Of a stretch of 64,000 nt of DNA, positions 48,809-58,298 are shown piece after piece. The stretch is from Roseobacter sp. (GTDB taxonomy: Bacteria > Pseudomonadota > Alphaproteobacteria > Rhodobacterales > Rhodobacteraceae): assembly GCA_024636495.1 (NCBI GenBank), contig JAGXGZ010000086.1:1-64000 (forward strand), in the 5' to 3' direction. Both the position numbers and the translations under genes were made by a program. Under the pieces are notes generated by a model. It made no database searches and was not told where the DNA came from. It worked only from the letters and a program-made list of their open reading frames with translations. Every line of letters starts with the position of its first letter. Within the stretch, counting starts at the first letter, position 1.

Positions 48809-49846
48809 ATGGCGACGTATGATTTCGTATTCGATGGGCTTGGCCTGCGCAACTGGTGCGGCAGCAGCGGAGAGGATGGCGGCGGCATGACGTCCATGTC
48901 GCAACTTCTTGCTCAAACATCCGGTAGCGATGTTGAGGTATCGCCTTGGGAAACGCCGTTTCCGTCAATGGATGCCCTTCACGAAGCCTGCGCCACCTTT
49001 CCGCAATCGCGCGAACTGACAAGCGGGCTGGAGCAAGGGTTTCTGGCCATAAAAGACAGTCTGAAAGTGGTCGTCGACCCGCTGACACAGCCGCTGAGTT
49101 GGGCGCTTAACGAAGCACTTTGGGTAATGCAGGCGGTACCATGGTTCATCATGATCCCTTTGCTGATGCTGATCGCATGGGCCGTTAGTCGGCAGATAAA
49201 ACTTGTTGGGCTGGTCGTGATCTGCTTCGGCTTTTTGGGTTTTGTCGATTACTACAGCTATACGATGCAGACGCTCGCGATCATCTTTGTCTGCGCGGTA
49301 ACCTGCGTTTTGCTGGGCGTGCCTATCGGCATTGCAATGTCCCGGAGCGACCGGGTGCAGCGCATCATGATCCCCATTCTTGACATGCTCCAGACCCTGC
49401 CGCCCTTCGTCTATCTGATCCCGCTGATCTTCCTGTTCTCGGTAACCGAGCCAAAGCTATACGGGATTGCCATAATCCTTTACGCGATTGTGCCAGTGGT
49501 CCGCCTGACAGATCTGGGCATCCGACTGGTCGATCCTGACGTAATCGAAGCGGCAGACGCCTTTGGCATGACCAAGCGGCAAAAGCTGTTCAACGTGCAG
49601 ATCCCTCTCGCGTTGCCCAACATCATGGCGGGCGTAAACCAAACCATCATGATGAGCCTCGCAATGGTTGTGATCGCCTCGCTTGTGTCGGCTCCCGGTT
49701 TGGGTGTGTTGGTGCTGCGCGGTATCCGGTCGCTGGAGCTTGGCGTCGGCCTGCTTTCGGGCCTGGGTATCGTCCTTCTCGCGATCATTCTGGATCGCGT
49801 GACCAAGGCGGCACTTGCCCGCATTAATGTCAGCAAGTCGCGATAA
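48809..49846 (+). CDS. proW: Glycine betaine ABC transporter permease, ProW type
   Basis: A 345-residue inner-membrane protein. A hydrophilic N-terminal region (1-95) precedes about six to seven helices, as in ProW. The conserved FVYLIPLIFLFSV and the EAA loop DVIEAADAFGMTKRQKLFNVQIPLALPNI (split as EAADAFGMT and VQIPLALPN) are clear. It forms the channel for betaine-type osmolytes with the ATPase 12 bases downstream. Because the operon promoter and proX start were replaced by IS sequence, its transcription may now depend on a secondary or IS-derived promoter. Confidence 0.9.
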   Translation: MATYDFVFDGLGLRNWCGSSGEDGGGMTSMSQLLAQTSGSDVEVSPWETPFPSMDALHEACATFPQSRELTSGLEQGFLAIKDSLKVVVDPLTQPLSWALNEALWVMQAVPWFIMIPLLMLIAWAVSRQIKLVGLVVICFGFLGFVDYYSYTMQTLAIIFVCAVTCVLLGVPIGIAMSRSDRVQRIMIPILDMLQTLPPFVYLIPLIFLFSVTEPKLYGIAIILYAIVPVVRLTDLGIRLVDPDVIEAADAFGMTKRQKLFNVQIPLALPNIMAGVNQTIMMSLAMVVIASLVSAPGLGVLVLRGIRSLELGVGLLSGLGIVLLAIILDRVTKAALARINVSKSR

Positions 49847-49858
49847 AGGATAACGGAT

Positions 49859-50926
49859 ATGACCGATACAGAAATCAAGATCTCGATCCGCAGTCTTTAC
49901 AAGATCTTTGGCGACGATCCCTTACCCGCCTTGCAGCATGTCAAAGATGGGTTGGGTAAGTCGGACCTGCTGGAACTGCACAATCATGTGCTTGGCCTGA
50001 ACGATATCAATGTCGATGTGCCTGCAGGAAAAACCACAGTGATTATGGGGTTGTCAGGGTCGGGTAAATCGACGCTGATCCGGCACCTGAACCGTCTGAT
50101 CGAACCTACGGCGGGCGAGGTGTGGGTCAATGACGAGAACATCCTCGACTACAGTGCATCCCAGCTCCGAGAGTTGCGCAAACACACGATGTCGATGGTG
50201 TTTCAAAAGTTCGCCCTTTTGCCGCACCGGACCGTCTTGCAGAATGCAGGGCTTGCCCCATCGGTCGAGGGGCAGAAAGAACGTCAATACGCGGATGAGG
50301 CCCGCAAGTGGCTGGACCGTGTGGGCTTGCAGGGTCAAGGAGAGCAGTATCCGCATCAGATGTCAGGCGGCATGCAGCAGCGCGTTGGAATCGCCCGGGC
50401 GTTGACCAGCAACTCGGATATCATGCTGATGGACGAAGCATTCTCGGCCCTTGATCCCCTGATCCGGACAGACATGCAGGGTCTGCTGATCGAGCTTCAG
50501 GCAGAGTTGCAAAAGACCATCGTGTTCATCACCCACGATCTGGACGAGGCGCTGAAACTGGCGGACCATCTGGTGATCCTCAAGGATGGCTCTGTTATCC
50601 AACAGGGTGAGCCGCAGCATATCCTGCTGAACCCCGCTGCCCCCTACATCGAAGACTTCGTCAGCGACATCAATCGCGCACGGGTGCTTCGGGTCCGGTC
50701 TGTCATGACCAAGACAGCAGATGCGGCAGGTGAATGGGCCGGCGAGATAGATCACGATGATACATTGGAATCTGTGATTGCGCTGTCGGAAGGCGATACA
50801 TCTCGCAGCTACCGTGTGATGAAGGACGGCAAGTCTATTGGCGTACTGGACATGCGAAAACTGGTCCGCGCGCTGGTTCCTGTGGCACAATCCGGCGATG
50901 GGGAAAGTGCCCGCCTGAGCGGTTGA
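49859..50926 (+). CDS. proV: Glycine betaine ABC transporter ATP-binding protein, ProV type
   Basis: A 355-residue ATPase with Walker A GLSGSGKST, signature MSGGMQQR, Walker B LMDEAFSALD and switch HDLDEA. The N-terminal extension (1-45, LYKIFGDDPLPALQHVKDG) is typical of ProV and OpuAA. A C-terminal region after about 280 resembles CBS sensor modules (TLESVIALSEGDTSRSYRVMKDGKSIGVLD), which in OpuA sense ionic strength. The order proX-proW-proV differs from E. coli VWX but is common in alphaproteobacteria. Confidence 0.92.
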   Translation: MTDTEIKISIRSLYKIFGDDPLPALQHVKDGLGKSDLLELHNHVLGLNDINVDVPAGKTTVIMGLSGSGKSTLIRHLNRLIEPTAGEVWVNDENILDYSASQLRELRKHTMSMVFQKFALLPHRTVLQNAGLAPSVEGQKERQYADEARKWLDRVGLQGQGEQYPHQMSGGMQQRVGIARALTSNSDIMLMDEAFSALDPLIRTDMQGLLIELQAELQKTIVFITHDLDEALKLADHLVILKDGSVIQQGEPQHILLNPAAPYIEDFVSDINRARVLRVRSVMTKTADAAGEWAGEIDHDDTLESVIALSEGDTSRSYRVMKDGKSIGVLDMRKLVRALVPVAQSGDGESARLSG

Positions 50927-51099
50927 TAGCTCTGCATCGCCCATACCACCTTCAAAGATGGCTTTGTCGCTTTGATTTGCTTTCCTCCTGTTTTTGCAAC
51001 CTGATCCAGATCAGGGCGCATCAACGCCTAGGGGGATAGCATCAACCAAGTACCAGTCCACACCTCGCTGTTGCAGAGGTGTTCTTGAGGAGAATAGAC

Positions 51100-51444
51100 A
51101 TGCGCATAGAGGTCAGTACTGACAACAGTATCGATGGCAGTGAAGGTCTTGAAAATGTCATCAGGGACATGGTTCAAAACGAGTTGACGCACCTCGAAGA
51201 CCATATCAGCAGGATTGAAGTTCATCTCAGTGATCCCGGCGGCGGCACTAAGGGCGAGACGGAAAAACACTGCATGCTCGAAGCGCGGCTTAAGGGCCAG
51301 CAACCTACCGTCGTCACACACACAGCGTTGACAGCTGAGCAGGCAACCAAGGGTGCGGCAAGCAAAATGAAAAGTTCGCTGGGCAGTATTCTTGGGAAAC
51401 AGGCGGATGATCACCAAAGGATCCGTGGTCATCTGGAGGATTAA
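51100..51444 (+). CDS. HPF/RaiA-family ribosome-associated protein
   Basis: A 114-residue protein from ATG at 51100 with GAGGAG upstream. The N-terminal RIEVSTDNSIDGSEGLENVIRD and middle ISRIEVHLSD segments match the short S30AE/HPF-like fold; HPF proteins bind the ribosome in dormancy. The C-terminal part (THTALTAEQATKGAASKMKSSLGSILG) is characteristic of a sigma-54 modulation-like subgroup. It follows the betaine operon by 173 bases and probably has its own promoter. It is not the main long HPF, which is about 190 residues in this group. Confidence 0.75.
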   Translation: MRIEVSTDNSIDGSEGLENVIRDMVQNELTHLEDHISRIEVHLSDPGGGTKGETEKHCMLEARLKGQQPTVVTHTALTAEQATKGAASKMKSSLGSILGKQADDHQRIRGHLED

Positions 51445-51611
51445 GGATACCACCTCAAAAGAACCAAATATTTTCAGGTATTTAACGACACTGATGCCCG
51501 TACTTTGCAGTTCGAACATAACTATGAAACGGACACACTACGAATTGCGTAAGACACATACATGACCTGCGCAAAGACGATTTCTTTTTCTCAAACAGAT
51601 CGGTCAATATA

Positions 51612-51962
51612 ATGCAAATTCCAGCAGGAACGAAACCAGCACTCATGGGCGCTGTTGCAGGTGCAATTGCCATTTCAATCATCGGCTTTAATTGGGGTGG
51701 ATGGGTAACAAGTGGGTCAGCTTCGGATATGTCCGAGGAAGTCTCGGTCGCAGCGGTTGCTCTGGCACTCACACCGTACTGCATCCAGAACTCGCAAGAT
51801 GACCCAAAGTTGGTCGCTGTAATGGCCGAACTTGAGGAGGCCAGCAGCTATCAGCGTCGCGGCGTTATTGAAGATGCTGGATGGGCAACGCCACTGGGTG
51901 CTGAAAATCCGGACCGAGAGCTGGCAGAAGCGTGTCTGAGTGCGCTTACAGAAGAAACCTGA
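51612..51962 (+). CDS. Small membrane-anchored protein of unknown function
   Basis: A 116-residue protein with one N-terminal helix (GAVAGAIAISIIGFNWGGWV, residues 13-32) and a soluble tail. The tail holds VAAVALALTPYCIQNSQDDP, one Cys of interest at about 57, and EEASSYQRRGVIEDAGWATP. The pattern recurs in proteobacteria as a hypothetical family but no role is known. No strong ribosome site is seen. A stem-loop at 51978-52008 lies just after the stop. Confidence 0.65.
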   Translation: MQIPAGTKPALMGAVAGAIAISIIGFNWGGWVTSGSASDMSEEVSVAAVALALTPYCIQNSQDDPKLVAVMAELEEASSYQRRGVIEDAGWATPLGAENPDRELAEACLSALTEET

Positions 51963-51977
51963 TCAGCGAAATACTAA

Positions 51978-52008
51978 GCTGCTGCGGCCAAAACACGGTC
52001 GCAGCAGC
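51978..52008. terminator. Long GC stem-loop after the small membrane protein
   Basis: A 12-bp stem, 51978-51989 with 51997-52008 (one G-T pair), and a 7-base loop. No T-run follows on either strand, so it may be a transcript end structure or rho-dependent stop aid. Confidence 0.5.
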
Positions 52009-52371
52009 GAACAAAAATGCTCATGCGTTTGATTAGCCTCCGACCACCTGAATTACATGATTGATAAAACATGCATCAAGTGAGCCCCAAACATCAGGGC
52101 TACCCTCGCTGAAATATCTAATATTATCTCGCAGTCCATTTTTCGGCCACGCGGCCCTTTTCCGCAAACCGACGTTTTGACCGCCAAAATGCTGCACGTA
52201 GCACGCATGGTCGCAATAACGGGCTGCACCGCAGCGTCTTGTGTGGCGGCCCAACGGCGGTTTTGGGCCGTCTCCACCGGAGCTATGCGACAGGCGCATC
52301 CCTAAAGCCCAGATGCATATCTTCTAAATGCCTTTCGTGCATCCCATCTCTGTCGGGAGATTGGAGGTGCC
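52009..52371. other. Region without a recognised gene
   Basis: About 360 bases between the stem-loop and the 38-residue gene. No reading frame with family similarity, RNA gene or repeat was seen. The last 20 bases hold the strong GGAGGT ribosome site of the next small gene. Confidence 0.4.
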
Positions 52372-52488
52372 ATGCAAACCGCCGCCCCAGAAACAATATC
52401 CTTCCCTGTGCTTCACACGGTGGCCGTTTTGTTGACCGTCTTGCACATCATCGGTGCAGGCGTCTTTCTGATCTGGCTGGCGGCTTGA
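52372..52488 (+). CDS. 38-residue single-helix membrane peptide
   Basis: A short gene too small for usual calling. The strong ribosome site TTGGAGGTGCC precedes ATG at 52372. The product is MQTAAPETISFPV followed by one hydrophobic helix with two His residues (LHTVAVLLTVLHIIGAGVFLIWLAA, given in part) and stops at TGA 52486-52488. The helix composition, clean N terminus and ribosome site support a real gene; nothing is known of its role. It is convergent with the MFS gene, 40 bases away. Confidence 0.5.
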   Translation: MQTAAPETISFPVLHTVAVLLTVLHIIGAGVFLIWLAA

Positions 52489-52528
52489 GCTATCTTGGCG
52501 GGATCTGCGTCCGAACCCAACTATCCAG

Positions 52529-53785
52529 TCATTGCCCTTCGCTTTCAGCCTCGGCATTTTCGACGGCCCATTCGGCTGCCGCCTCAACCGCGATTGGCGA
52601 CGCGGTGGGAAGAACGTTGAGATAGCTATCAGTTTCATCCACCGCAGTAACGGCGCGCTGTGTCATGCGATAAAGCGCATAAATCGAGATGGCAACAAAG
52701 GTCACCCCAAGCACGAGCCAGAAGGCTTGGGGGGCAAGGTTTTGCATTGCCCACCCCGCAACAAGGGGGCCCGCGATCGCGCCTAGCCCGAAGGTAAAAA
52801 CAAGTCCGCCAGAGGCAGCCGGCATGTCCGAGGCAGGAAGGGAATCGTTCGTGTATGCCAAAAGCAAAGCATAAAGCGGCGTTGTCACGCCGCCGGCAAA
52901 AAAGGCCGCCGCCATAAGCGGCCAAAGGCCACCGCCGGTTAGCCAACCCATACCGCAAGATGCAGCGCCCAGTGCAGCCAAACCAAATATCAGTTTGCGC
53001 CGATCCATCCGATCCGACAACCAGCCGATCGGATATTGGAGCACCAACGCACCCGCAAACAGCATTGCAACAAACAAAGCGATTTGCGTCGCTGTCAGTC
53101 CAATCTGGCTGCCAAAGACAGCCCCCATACCCGACTGAGTTGCATAAACGCTCCCGAGCAGAAATATTCCGACCGCACCAAGGGGGGAGCCTCGGAAGAG
53201 GTCACGTAGCGGCATGGGACGGGCAACCTCGACCGCCGGAACGGCTGCGGCAGACAGAAGAATTGGCGCGAACGAGACTGAAACAAGAATGGACGCGCAG
53301 ATAAAAAGCACCGAAGTCCCGGCGTCCCCCAAAGTCAGCAATCCCTGTGCCCCGATGATGCCCAATGTCTGGGCGATCATATAGGCCGATAGAACCTTTC
53401 CCCGTGTTTCATTGGTGGCCGCGGCGTTCAGCCAACTTTCGGCGGCAACATAAATGCCCGACATGCAAAACCCCACAAGGACCCGCAGCAGGGTCCAAGC
53501 CCAAGGTTCGGTCAAAAGCGGCAACGCGATCAAAGCTGCCGACATAAAGCTGCCAAGTGCCGCAAAAACACGCACATGGCCGACCCGTTGGATCATCAAC
53601 GGCGTCAGGCGCGCACCCGAAAGAAATCCCAAGAAATAGCCAGAGGTCACAATGGCCAACTCGTTTGACGAAAATCCCTCGATGTCACCGCGCAGGCCTA
53701 TCAGCGTAAAGTGCATACCATTGCCAAGCATGATGAGCACAACACCAAGCAAAAGAGCCCAGACTCCGGAAAGCATCTTGATCAT
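52529..53785 (-). CDS. Major facilitator superfamily transporter (YcaD-like)
   Basis: A 418-residue MFS protein with 12 helices. The loop 2-3 sequence GARLTPLMIQRVGHVR and the AAESWLNAAATNETRGK segment are typical of the YcaD/YfkF-like subgroup. A cytosolic C-terminal tail of about 40 acidic residues follows the last helix. ATG at 53785 or at 53776 may be used. Substrate is unknown. It stands alone, convergent with the small peptide gene. Confidence 0.88.
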   Translation of the reverse strand: MIKMLSGVWALLLGVVLIMLGNGMHFTLIGLRGDIEGFSSNELAIVTSGYFLGFLSGARLTPLMIQRVGHVRVFAALGSFMSAALIALPLLTEPWAWTLLRVLVGFCMSGIYVAAESWLNAAATNETRGKVLSAYMIAQTLGIIGAQGLLTLGDAGTSVLFICASILVSVSFAPILLSAAAVPAVEVARPMPLRDLFRGSPLGAVGIFLLGSVYATQSGMGAVFGSQIGLTATQIALFVAMLFAGALVLQYPIGWLSDRMDRRKLIFGLAALGAASCGMGWLTGGGLWPLMAAAFFAGGVTTPLYALLLAYTNDSLPASDMPAASGGLVFTFGLGAIAGPLVAGWAMQNLAPQAFWLVLGVTFVAISIYALYRMTQRAVTAVDETDSYLNVLPTASPIAVEAAAEWAVENAEAESEGQ

Positions 53786-54339
53786 AAGCTGGCCTTTTGC
53801 TGAGGGTCTCTGGATTACCTGTCAGATTATTCGGCGCATCTATCTCAGCTTTCGCTGCAGCGCCGCATCGGTTTCCTTTTACGACAAACCATCGCCGCAT
53901 TTAGGAGGCTTAGCTTTTGCTTTGAATTGTACTTGCAGAACCACAGAGGACCATTTTAGCCAGAAAACAGCATATTTTGAGGTGCTGTCGATCTTTCTTA
54001 AGAGATTCTGCGCAAAGCACTAACAGTAGAAATGCCAAAGCTGCAGCGCAGCATCAAGCAGCGGGTGAATGTCTTTTCCGGGCCGTTCGGGTTGATTCAC
54101 ACTCCGGGCGGAAACCGGACTTTCGCTGCGGTGCGCAATGTAATTCGTTAAGGTTCCAAAGCAGCCATTCAAAGCCCTCTGATTGCGGGCGAAAAAATAC
54201 CTGCAAAGAGATTATTTTCTTGCAGGCACTCGCGTAAGAGTAGTGCCTAACCTCAAGTTATTTTGTGACCACAAAGGCTCGCCGCGACCTGTCGACCTCG
54301 CGGTCTGAACATCCCAGAGAGAACTGAAAGAAACCTATC
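53786..54339. other. 554-base non-coding region upstream of purU
   Basis: No reading frame with family similarity was found. The region should hold the promoters of the MFS and purU genes. An inverted repeat, CCTGCAA (54200-54206) with TTGCAGG (54220-54226), sits about 115 bases before the purU start and could be a regulatory stem or operator. The GC-rich middle has stretches reminiscent of decayed sequence, origin unclear. Confidence 0.4.
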
Positions 54340-55221
54340 ATGACCTATGTACTTACTGTCCAATGCACCTCCAAGCGGGGCATCGTCTCGGCCGTATCGG
54401 GCTATCTTGCGGAACAGGGATGCAACATCACAGATTCATCGCAGTTCGACGACACCGAGACCGGCGCTTTTTTTGCGAGGATCAGTTTCTTGCCGGAAAC
54501 CGGCGCGGCGCTGGACGCGCTCCGCGAAGGCTTTGCGCCTGTGGCAGAGAAACTGGGAATGGTCTGGGGCATCCATGACACCGCCGACCGCATGAAGGTC
54601 ATTCTCATGGTGTCAAACTTTGGCCATTGCCTGAACGATCTGCTGTATCGCTGGCGCATTGGTGCGCTGCCGATCGACATCGTCGGCGTGATTTCGAACC
54701 ACATGACCTATCAGAAGGTGGTCGTGAACCACGATCTTCCATTCCACCACATCAAGGTCACAAAGGCGAACAAGGTCGAGGCCGAGGCACAACTGTTGCA
54801 GGTGGTCGAAGATTCCGGGGCCGAACTCGTTGTGCTGGCGCGCTACATGCAGATCCTATCTGATGCGCTGTGTCAGAAAATGTCTGGCCGGATCATCAAC
54901 ATCCACCATTCGTTCCTGCCCAGCTTCAAAGGGGCCAACCCCTATAAACAGGCCTTTGAGCGCGGCGTGAAGCTGATCGGCGCAACCTCGCACTACGTGA
55001 CAGCGGATCTGGATGAGGGGCCGATTATTGAGCAGGACACCACGCGCGTCACCCATGCTCAAAGTGCGCCTGATTATGTGTCGCTTGGTCGCGACGTCGA
55101 AGCGCAGGTATTGGCAAGAGCGGTCCACGCCCATGCACAACATCGCGTATTTTTGAACAAGGACAAAACGGTCGTTTTCCCCGCCAGCCCCGGAGCCTTT
55201 GCTTCGGAACGGATGGGGTAG
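54340..55221 (+). CDS. purU: Formyltetrahydrofolate deformylase
   Basis: A 293-residue PurU. The N-terminal ACT domain (1-85) begins VLTVQCTSKRGIVSAVSGYL; the C-terminal formyl-transferase-like domain shows VISNHMTY, LARYMQILS and the catalytic NIHHSFLPSFKGANPYKQAFERGVK region with Asn, His and a distal Asp (YVTADLDEGPIIEQD). It hydrolyses 10-formyl-THF to formate and THF, balancing the one-carbon pool. Roseobacters need this when demethylating compounds such as DMSP or betaine, which fits the neighbouring gene content. It stands alone. Confidence 0.93.
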   Translation: MTYVLTVQCTSKRGIVSAVSGYLAEQGCNITDSSQFDDTETGAFFARISFLPETGAALDALREGFAPVAEKLGMVWGIHDTADRMKVILMVSNFGHCLNDLLYRWRIGALPIDIVGVISNHMTYQKVVVNHDLPFHHIKVTKANKVEAEAQLLQVVEDSGAELVVLARYMQILSDALCQKMSGRIINIHHSFLPSFKGANPYKQAFERGVKLIGATSHYVTADLDEGPIIEQDTTRVTHAQSAPDYVSLGRDVEAQVLARAVHAHAQHRVFLNKDKTVVFPASPGAFASERMG

Positions 55222-55235
55222 CAAGGAAGGTCCGA

Positions 55236-55720
55236 TGGTTCTGTCGTAAACTTTTGTGGATTGTCGTTTGTTTGAAGGTTTTGCGACATCGTGCTCAAAC
55301 AAGCAAGCAGCAGGGTGTATTGGATGTCGGTTGATTTCAAAGGGGCCGTTAGGCTTTGGAAGGTTGTCTCTCAACGCCTGGATACGAAGCCAATGCGGTA
55401 GCATCAGGCCTTGATTTCGCCCACGTAACCAACCCGGAGGCCTTGGGCCTCTGTTCGTGTGCGGCGGTAGTCAGCGGCGGAAAGACGGTGGTGTTTCGGA
55501 CGAAGGACAACGGCAGTTTGATATTGGACTGACAGGAACATCTGGGCTTGTCTTGCTGAGTTGAACCTGCCGAATATCTTCTCCCGTCAACGGGTATGCC
55601 GATGCGAAGCCTCGCTGTGATTGTTCAATCCCTTGTGCAATCTTTGATCGACACCAGGGCAAAGCTCGCTTGTGGCAACGCCATAACTGCGCAGTTTGTC
55701 CCTCACGATGCCGACCTACG
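55236..55720 (-). mobile_element. IS6-family insertion sequence remnant
   Basis: GGTTCTGTCGTAAAC at about 55236 resembles an IS6-family terminal repeat. A decayed transposase C-terminal part lies inside, with no N-terminal half and no second terminal repeat found. Bases 55721-55979 show no gene and may be further decayed sequence plus the tex promoter. Confidence 0.6.
55404..55715 (-). pseudogene. IS6-family transposase, C-terminal fragment with stop
   Basis: On the minus strand the frame reads GIVRDKLRSYGVATSEL, LNNHSEASHRHTR, then an in-frame TGA, REKIFGRFNSARQAQMFLSV, and on to EAQGLRVGYVGEIKA and a TGA at 55404. The DKLRSY...N(N/R)AE..H order matches the end of IS6-type DDE transposases. 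The first two-thirds, including the leading Asp residues, are absent. Confidence 0.7.
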
Positions 55721-55979
55721 CTGCGGGTGCAAACAAGAATGTGGGACCTAAGGAAAGCGGACGCTTAGGGCCGTGGTCGATCTTTTTCGATGTGCAGGCG
55801 CGGCCAAAGTCCGCAAAGCCTATGTAAGCAGACAATTGGGCGTCATGTCTGTCTGATGTTCACGGCCTTTTGCAACCAGAACCAAAGCTATGCCTCAAAG
55901 CTCCAAAGCGTAGTCTAGGGCTTGGCGGCGCTATTCAGCAGCGCTATCACTGGCGTCTGTCTACGAAAGAAAGCTTATC

Positions 55980-58298
55980 ATGAACCTAATTGCAGATCGC
56001 ATCGCCCAAACAATCGCTGCAGATATTAACGCACGCCCAGAACAGGTCGCTGCTACAGTTGCTTTGCTTGATGGCGGTGACACTGTGCCATTCGTGGCGC
56101 GGTACCGCAAAGAGGTCACAGGCGGGCTAGATGATACGCAGTTGCGCCATTTATCCGAGCGGTTGAGCTACCTGCGCGATCTTGAAAAGCGCCGCGCGAG
56201 TATTTTGGGTGAGATCACAAGCCAAGGAAAGTTAACAGACGCTTTGGCAGGGGCAATTGCGAAGGCTGACACCAAAGCCATGCTGGAAGACTTGTACCTT
56301 CCGTTCAAGCCAAAGCGGCGGACCAAGGCGATGATTGCGCGTGAAAACGGGTTGGAGCCCCTCCTGCGTGGTATCCAAGCAGACCGCGCCGCTGACCCCG
56401 TCGCATCGGCAGAAGGCTACCTGTCTGACGCAGTTCTGACGACCAAAGATGCCCTGAACGGTGCGCGCGATATATTGGCCGAAGAACTTGGGGAAAATGC
56501 AGCCCTACTGGGGCGTCTTCGCGAACTGATGCACAAAGAAGCGGTGATTTCTGCACGTGTAAACAAGGGCAAGGAAGAGGTCGGTGCCAAGTTCTCGGAT
56601 TATTTTGCCCATAGCGAAAAGTGGGCGACCATTCCGTCGCACCGGGCGCTGGCCATTCTGCGTGCATCAAAAGAGGAAATCGTTTCCGTCGATATCAACC
56701 CTGATCCTGAGAACGGCGTTGACCGGATCAACACCATCATCGCGGCGGAAATTGGCATTCGAGGAAAAGCGCCGGGCGATATCTGGCTGCTAGAGGCTGC
56801 CTATTGGACATGGCGTATTAAGCTAAGCACGTCGATGTTCATAGATTTGCTGGCGGATCTGCGCCGACGGTCCCATTCAACCGCAATCGAGGTTTTTGCG
56901 CGCAATCTTAGGGATCTGCTGCTGGCCGCTCCTGCGGGTGCGCGCACAACGCTTGGCCTTGATCCCGGGATCAGGACGGGGTGCAAAATTGCTGTTGTGG
57001 ATGAAACCGGTAAGCTGTTGGACACCGCCACGATTTACCCCTTCCAACCGCGTAAAGACGTGCGCGGATCGGAAGAGACGTTGCTGAATTTGATCCACAA
57101 ACACAACGTCGCACTTGTGGCCATCGGCAACGGAACTGCGAGCCGTGAATCCGAACGGCTGATTGGCGATGTCCTAAAGCAATTGCCGCAAGGCACGAAC
57201 CGCCCAACACCCGTGATCGTGTCCGAAGCTGGCGCATCGGTTTATTCCGCATCCGAACTGGCATCCCAGGAATTCCCTGATGTTGATGTGTCTATTCGGG
57301 GGGCTGTGTCGATTGCCCGCCGTCTTCAAGACCCGCTGGCCGAGCTGGTCAAGATTGAACCGCAGGCAATCGGTGTGGGGCAGTATCAACATGATGTTGA
57401 CCAACGTCATCTTGCAGTTTCTCTAGCGGCGGTTGTCGAAGATGCTGTGAACGCCGTTGGTGTGAACCTGAACATGGCATCGGCACCGTTGCTGGCTCAT
57501 ATAGCTGGGCTTGGTCCGTCCTTGGCGCAAGCCATCGTAACCCATCGCGACGAGAACGGCATGTTCCCCAATCGCAAAGCTCTTATGAAGGTACCGGGGC
57601 TAGGTAAGAAAGCGTTTGAGCAATGCGCAGGTTTCTTGCGTGTTACAGATGGGACAGAGCCACTGGACGCATCCTCGGTTCACCCTGAGGCTTACGGCGT
57701 TGCCCGCAAAATCGTCAAAGCATGTGGTCGGGACGTTCGGGCAATCATGGGGGACAGCACGGCACTTACGGGACTGCGTGCAGAGGATTTTGTGGACGAT
57801 AGTTTTGGTTTGCCAACGGTCCACGACATTCTATCGGAGCTGGAAAAACCCGGTCGTGATCCCAGACCTGCATTCAAAACCGCAACCTTCGCCGAGGGCG
57901 TTGATAGCATAACCGATCTAAAATCAGGTATGTCCCTTGAGGGAACAGTGACAAATGTTGCCGCTTTTGGCGCCTTCGTTGATATCGGTGTGCATCAAGA
58001 CGGATTGGTTCATGTAAGCCAGCTTGCGGATCGTTTTGTCAAAGATCCACATGAGGTCGTCAAAGCCGGTGACGTCGTTCGTGTGCAGGTGACCGAAGTA
58101 GACGTACCGCGCAAACGTATCGGGCTTACGATGCGCAAGGATGGTGGGGGTGAGGCGGCAAAACCTGCGCGTAGGTCCGAGAATAAAAAGCCTGACCGCA
58201 AAGCGCCGACATCTGCTTCGTCTAAGTCAAAGACCGATAGTCAAGGCGCTTTGGGACACGCGCTTGCCGACGCATTGAAGCGTTCAACCAATCGCTGA
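55980..58298 (+). CDS. tex: Tex-family RNA-binding transcription accessory protein
   Basis: A 772-residue Tex protein. Order: N-terminal helical domain with VPFVARYRKEVTGGLDD, YqgF/RNase H-like domain (about 322-450, TLGLDPGIRTGCKIAVVD), helix-hairpin-helix pair (about 490-560, LGPSLAQAIVTHRDENGMF and VPGLGKKAFEQ) and a C-terminal S1 domain (about 645-715, LEGTVTNVAAFGAFVDIGV...DGLVHVSQLA). A basic, low-complexity tail ends it. Tex binds RNA and affects transcription elongation and stress tolerance. It is single, about 260 bases after the IS6 remnant. Confidence 0.93.
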   Translation: MNLIADRIAQTIAADINARPEQVAATVALLDGGDTVPFVARYRKEVTGGLDDTQLRHLSERLSYLRDLEKRRASILGEITSQGKLTDALAGAIAKADTKAMLEDLYLPFKPKRRTKAMIARENGLEPLLRGIQADRAADPVASAEGYLSDAVLTTKDALNGARDILAEELGENAALLGRLRELMHKEAVISARVNKGKEEVGAKFSDYFAHSEKWATIPSHRALAILRASKEEIVSVDINPDPENGVDRINTIIAAEIGIRGKAPGDIWLLEAAYWTWRIKLSTSMFIDLLADLRRRSHSTAIEVFARNLRDLLLAAPAGARTTLGLDPGIRTGCKIAVVDETGKLLDTATIYPFQPRKDVRGSEETLLNLIHKHNVALVAIGNGTASRESERLIGDVLKQLPQGTNRPTPVIVSEAGASVYSASELASQEFPDVDVSIRGAVSIARRLQDPLAELVKIEPQAIGVGQYQHDVDQRHLAVSLAAVVEDAVNAVGVNLNMASAPLLAHIAGLGPSLAQAIVTHRDENGMFPNRKALMKVPGLGKKAFEQCAGFLRVTDGTEPLDASSVHPEAYGVARKIVKACGRDVRAIMGDSTALTGLRAEDFVDDSFGLPTVHDILSELEKPGRDPRPAFKTATFAEGVDSITDLKSGMSLEGTVTNVAAFGAFVDIGVHQDGLVHVSQLADRFVKDPHEVVKAGDVVRVQVTEVDVPRKRIGLTMRKDGGGEAAKPARRSENKKPDRKAPTSASSKSKTDSQGALGHALADALKRSTNR

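Noticed and set aside
53977-54237. An 86-codon frame upstream of purU
   Set aside because: Unusual composition with no similarity; probably non-coding.
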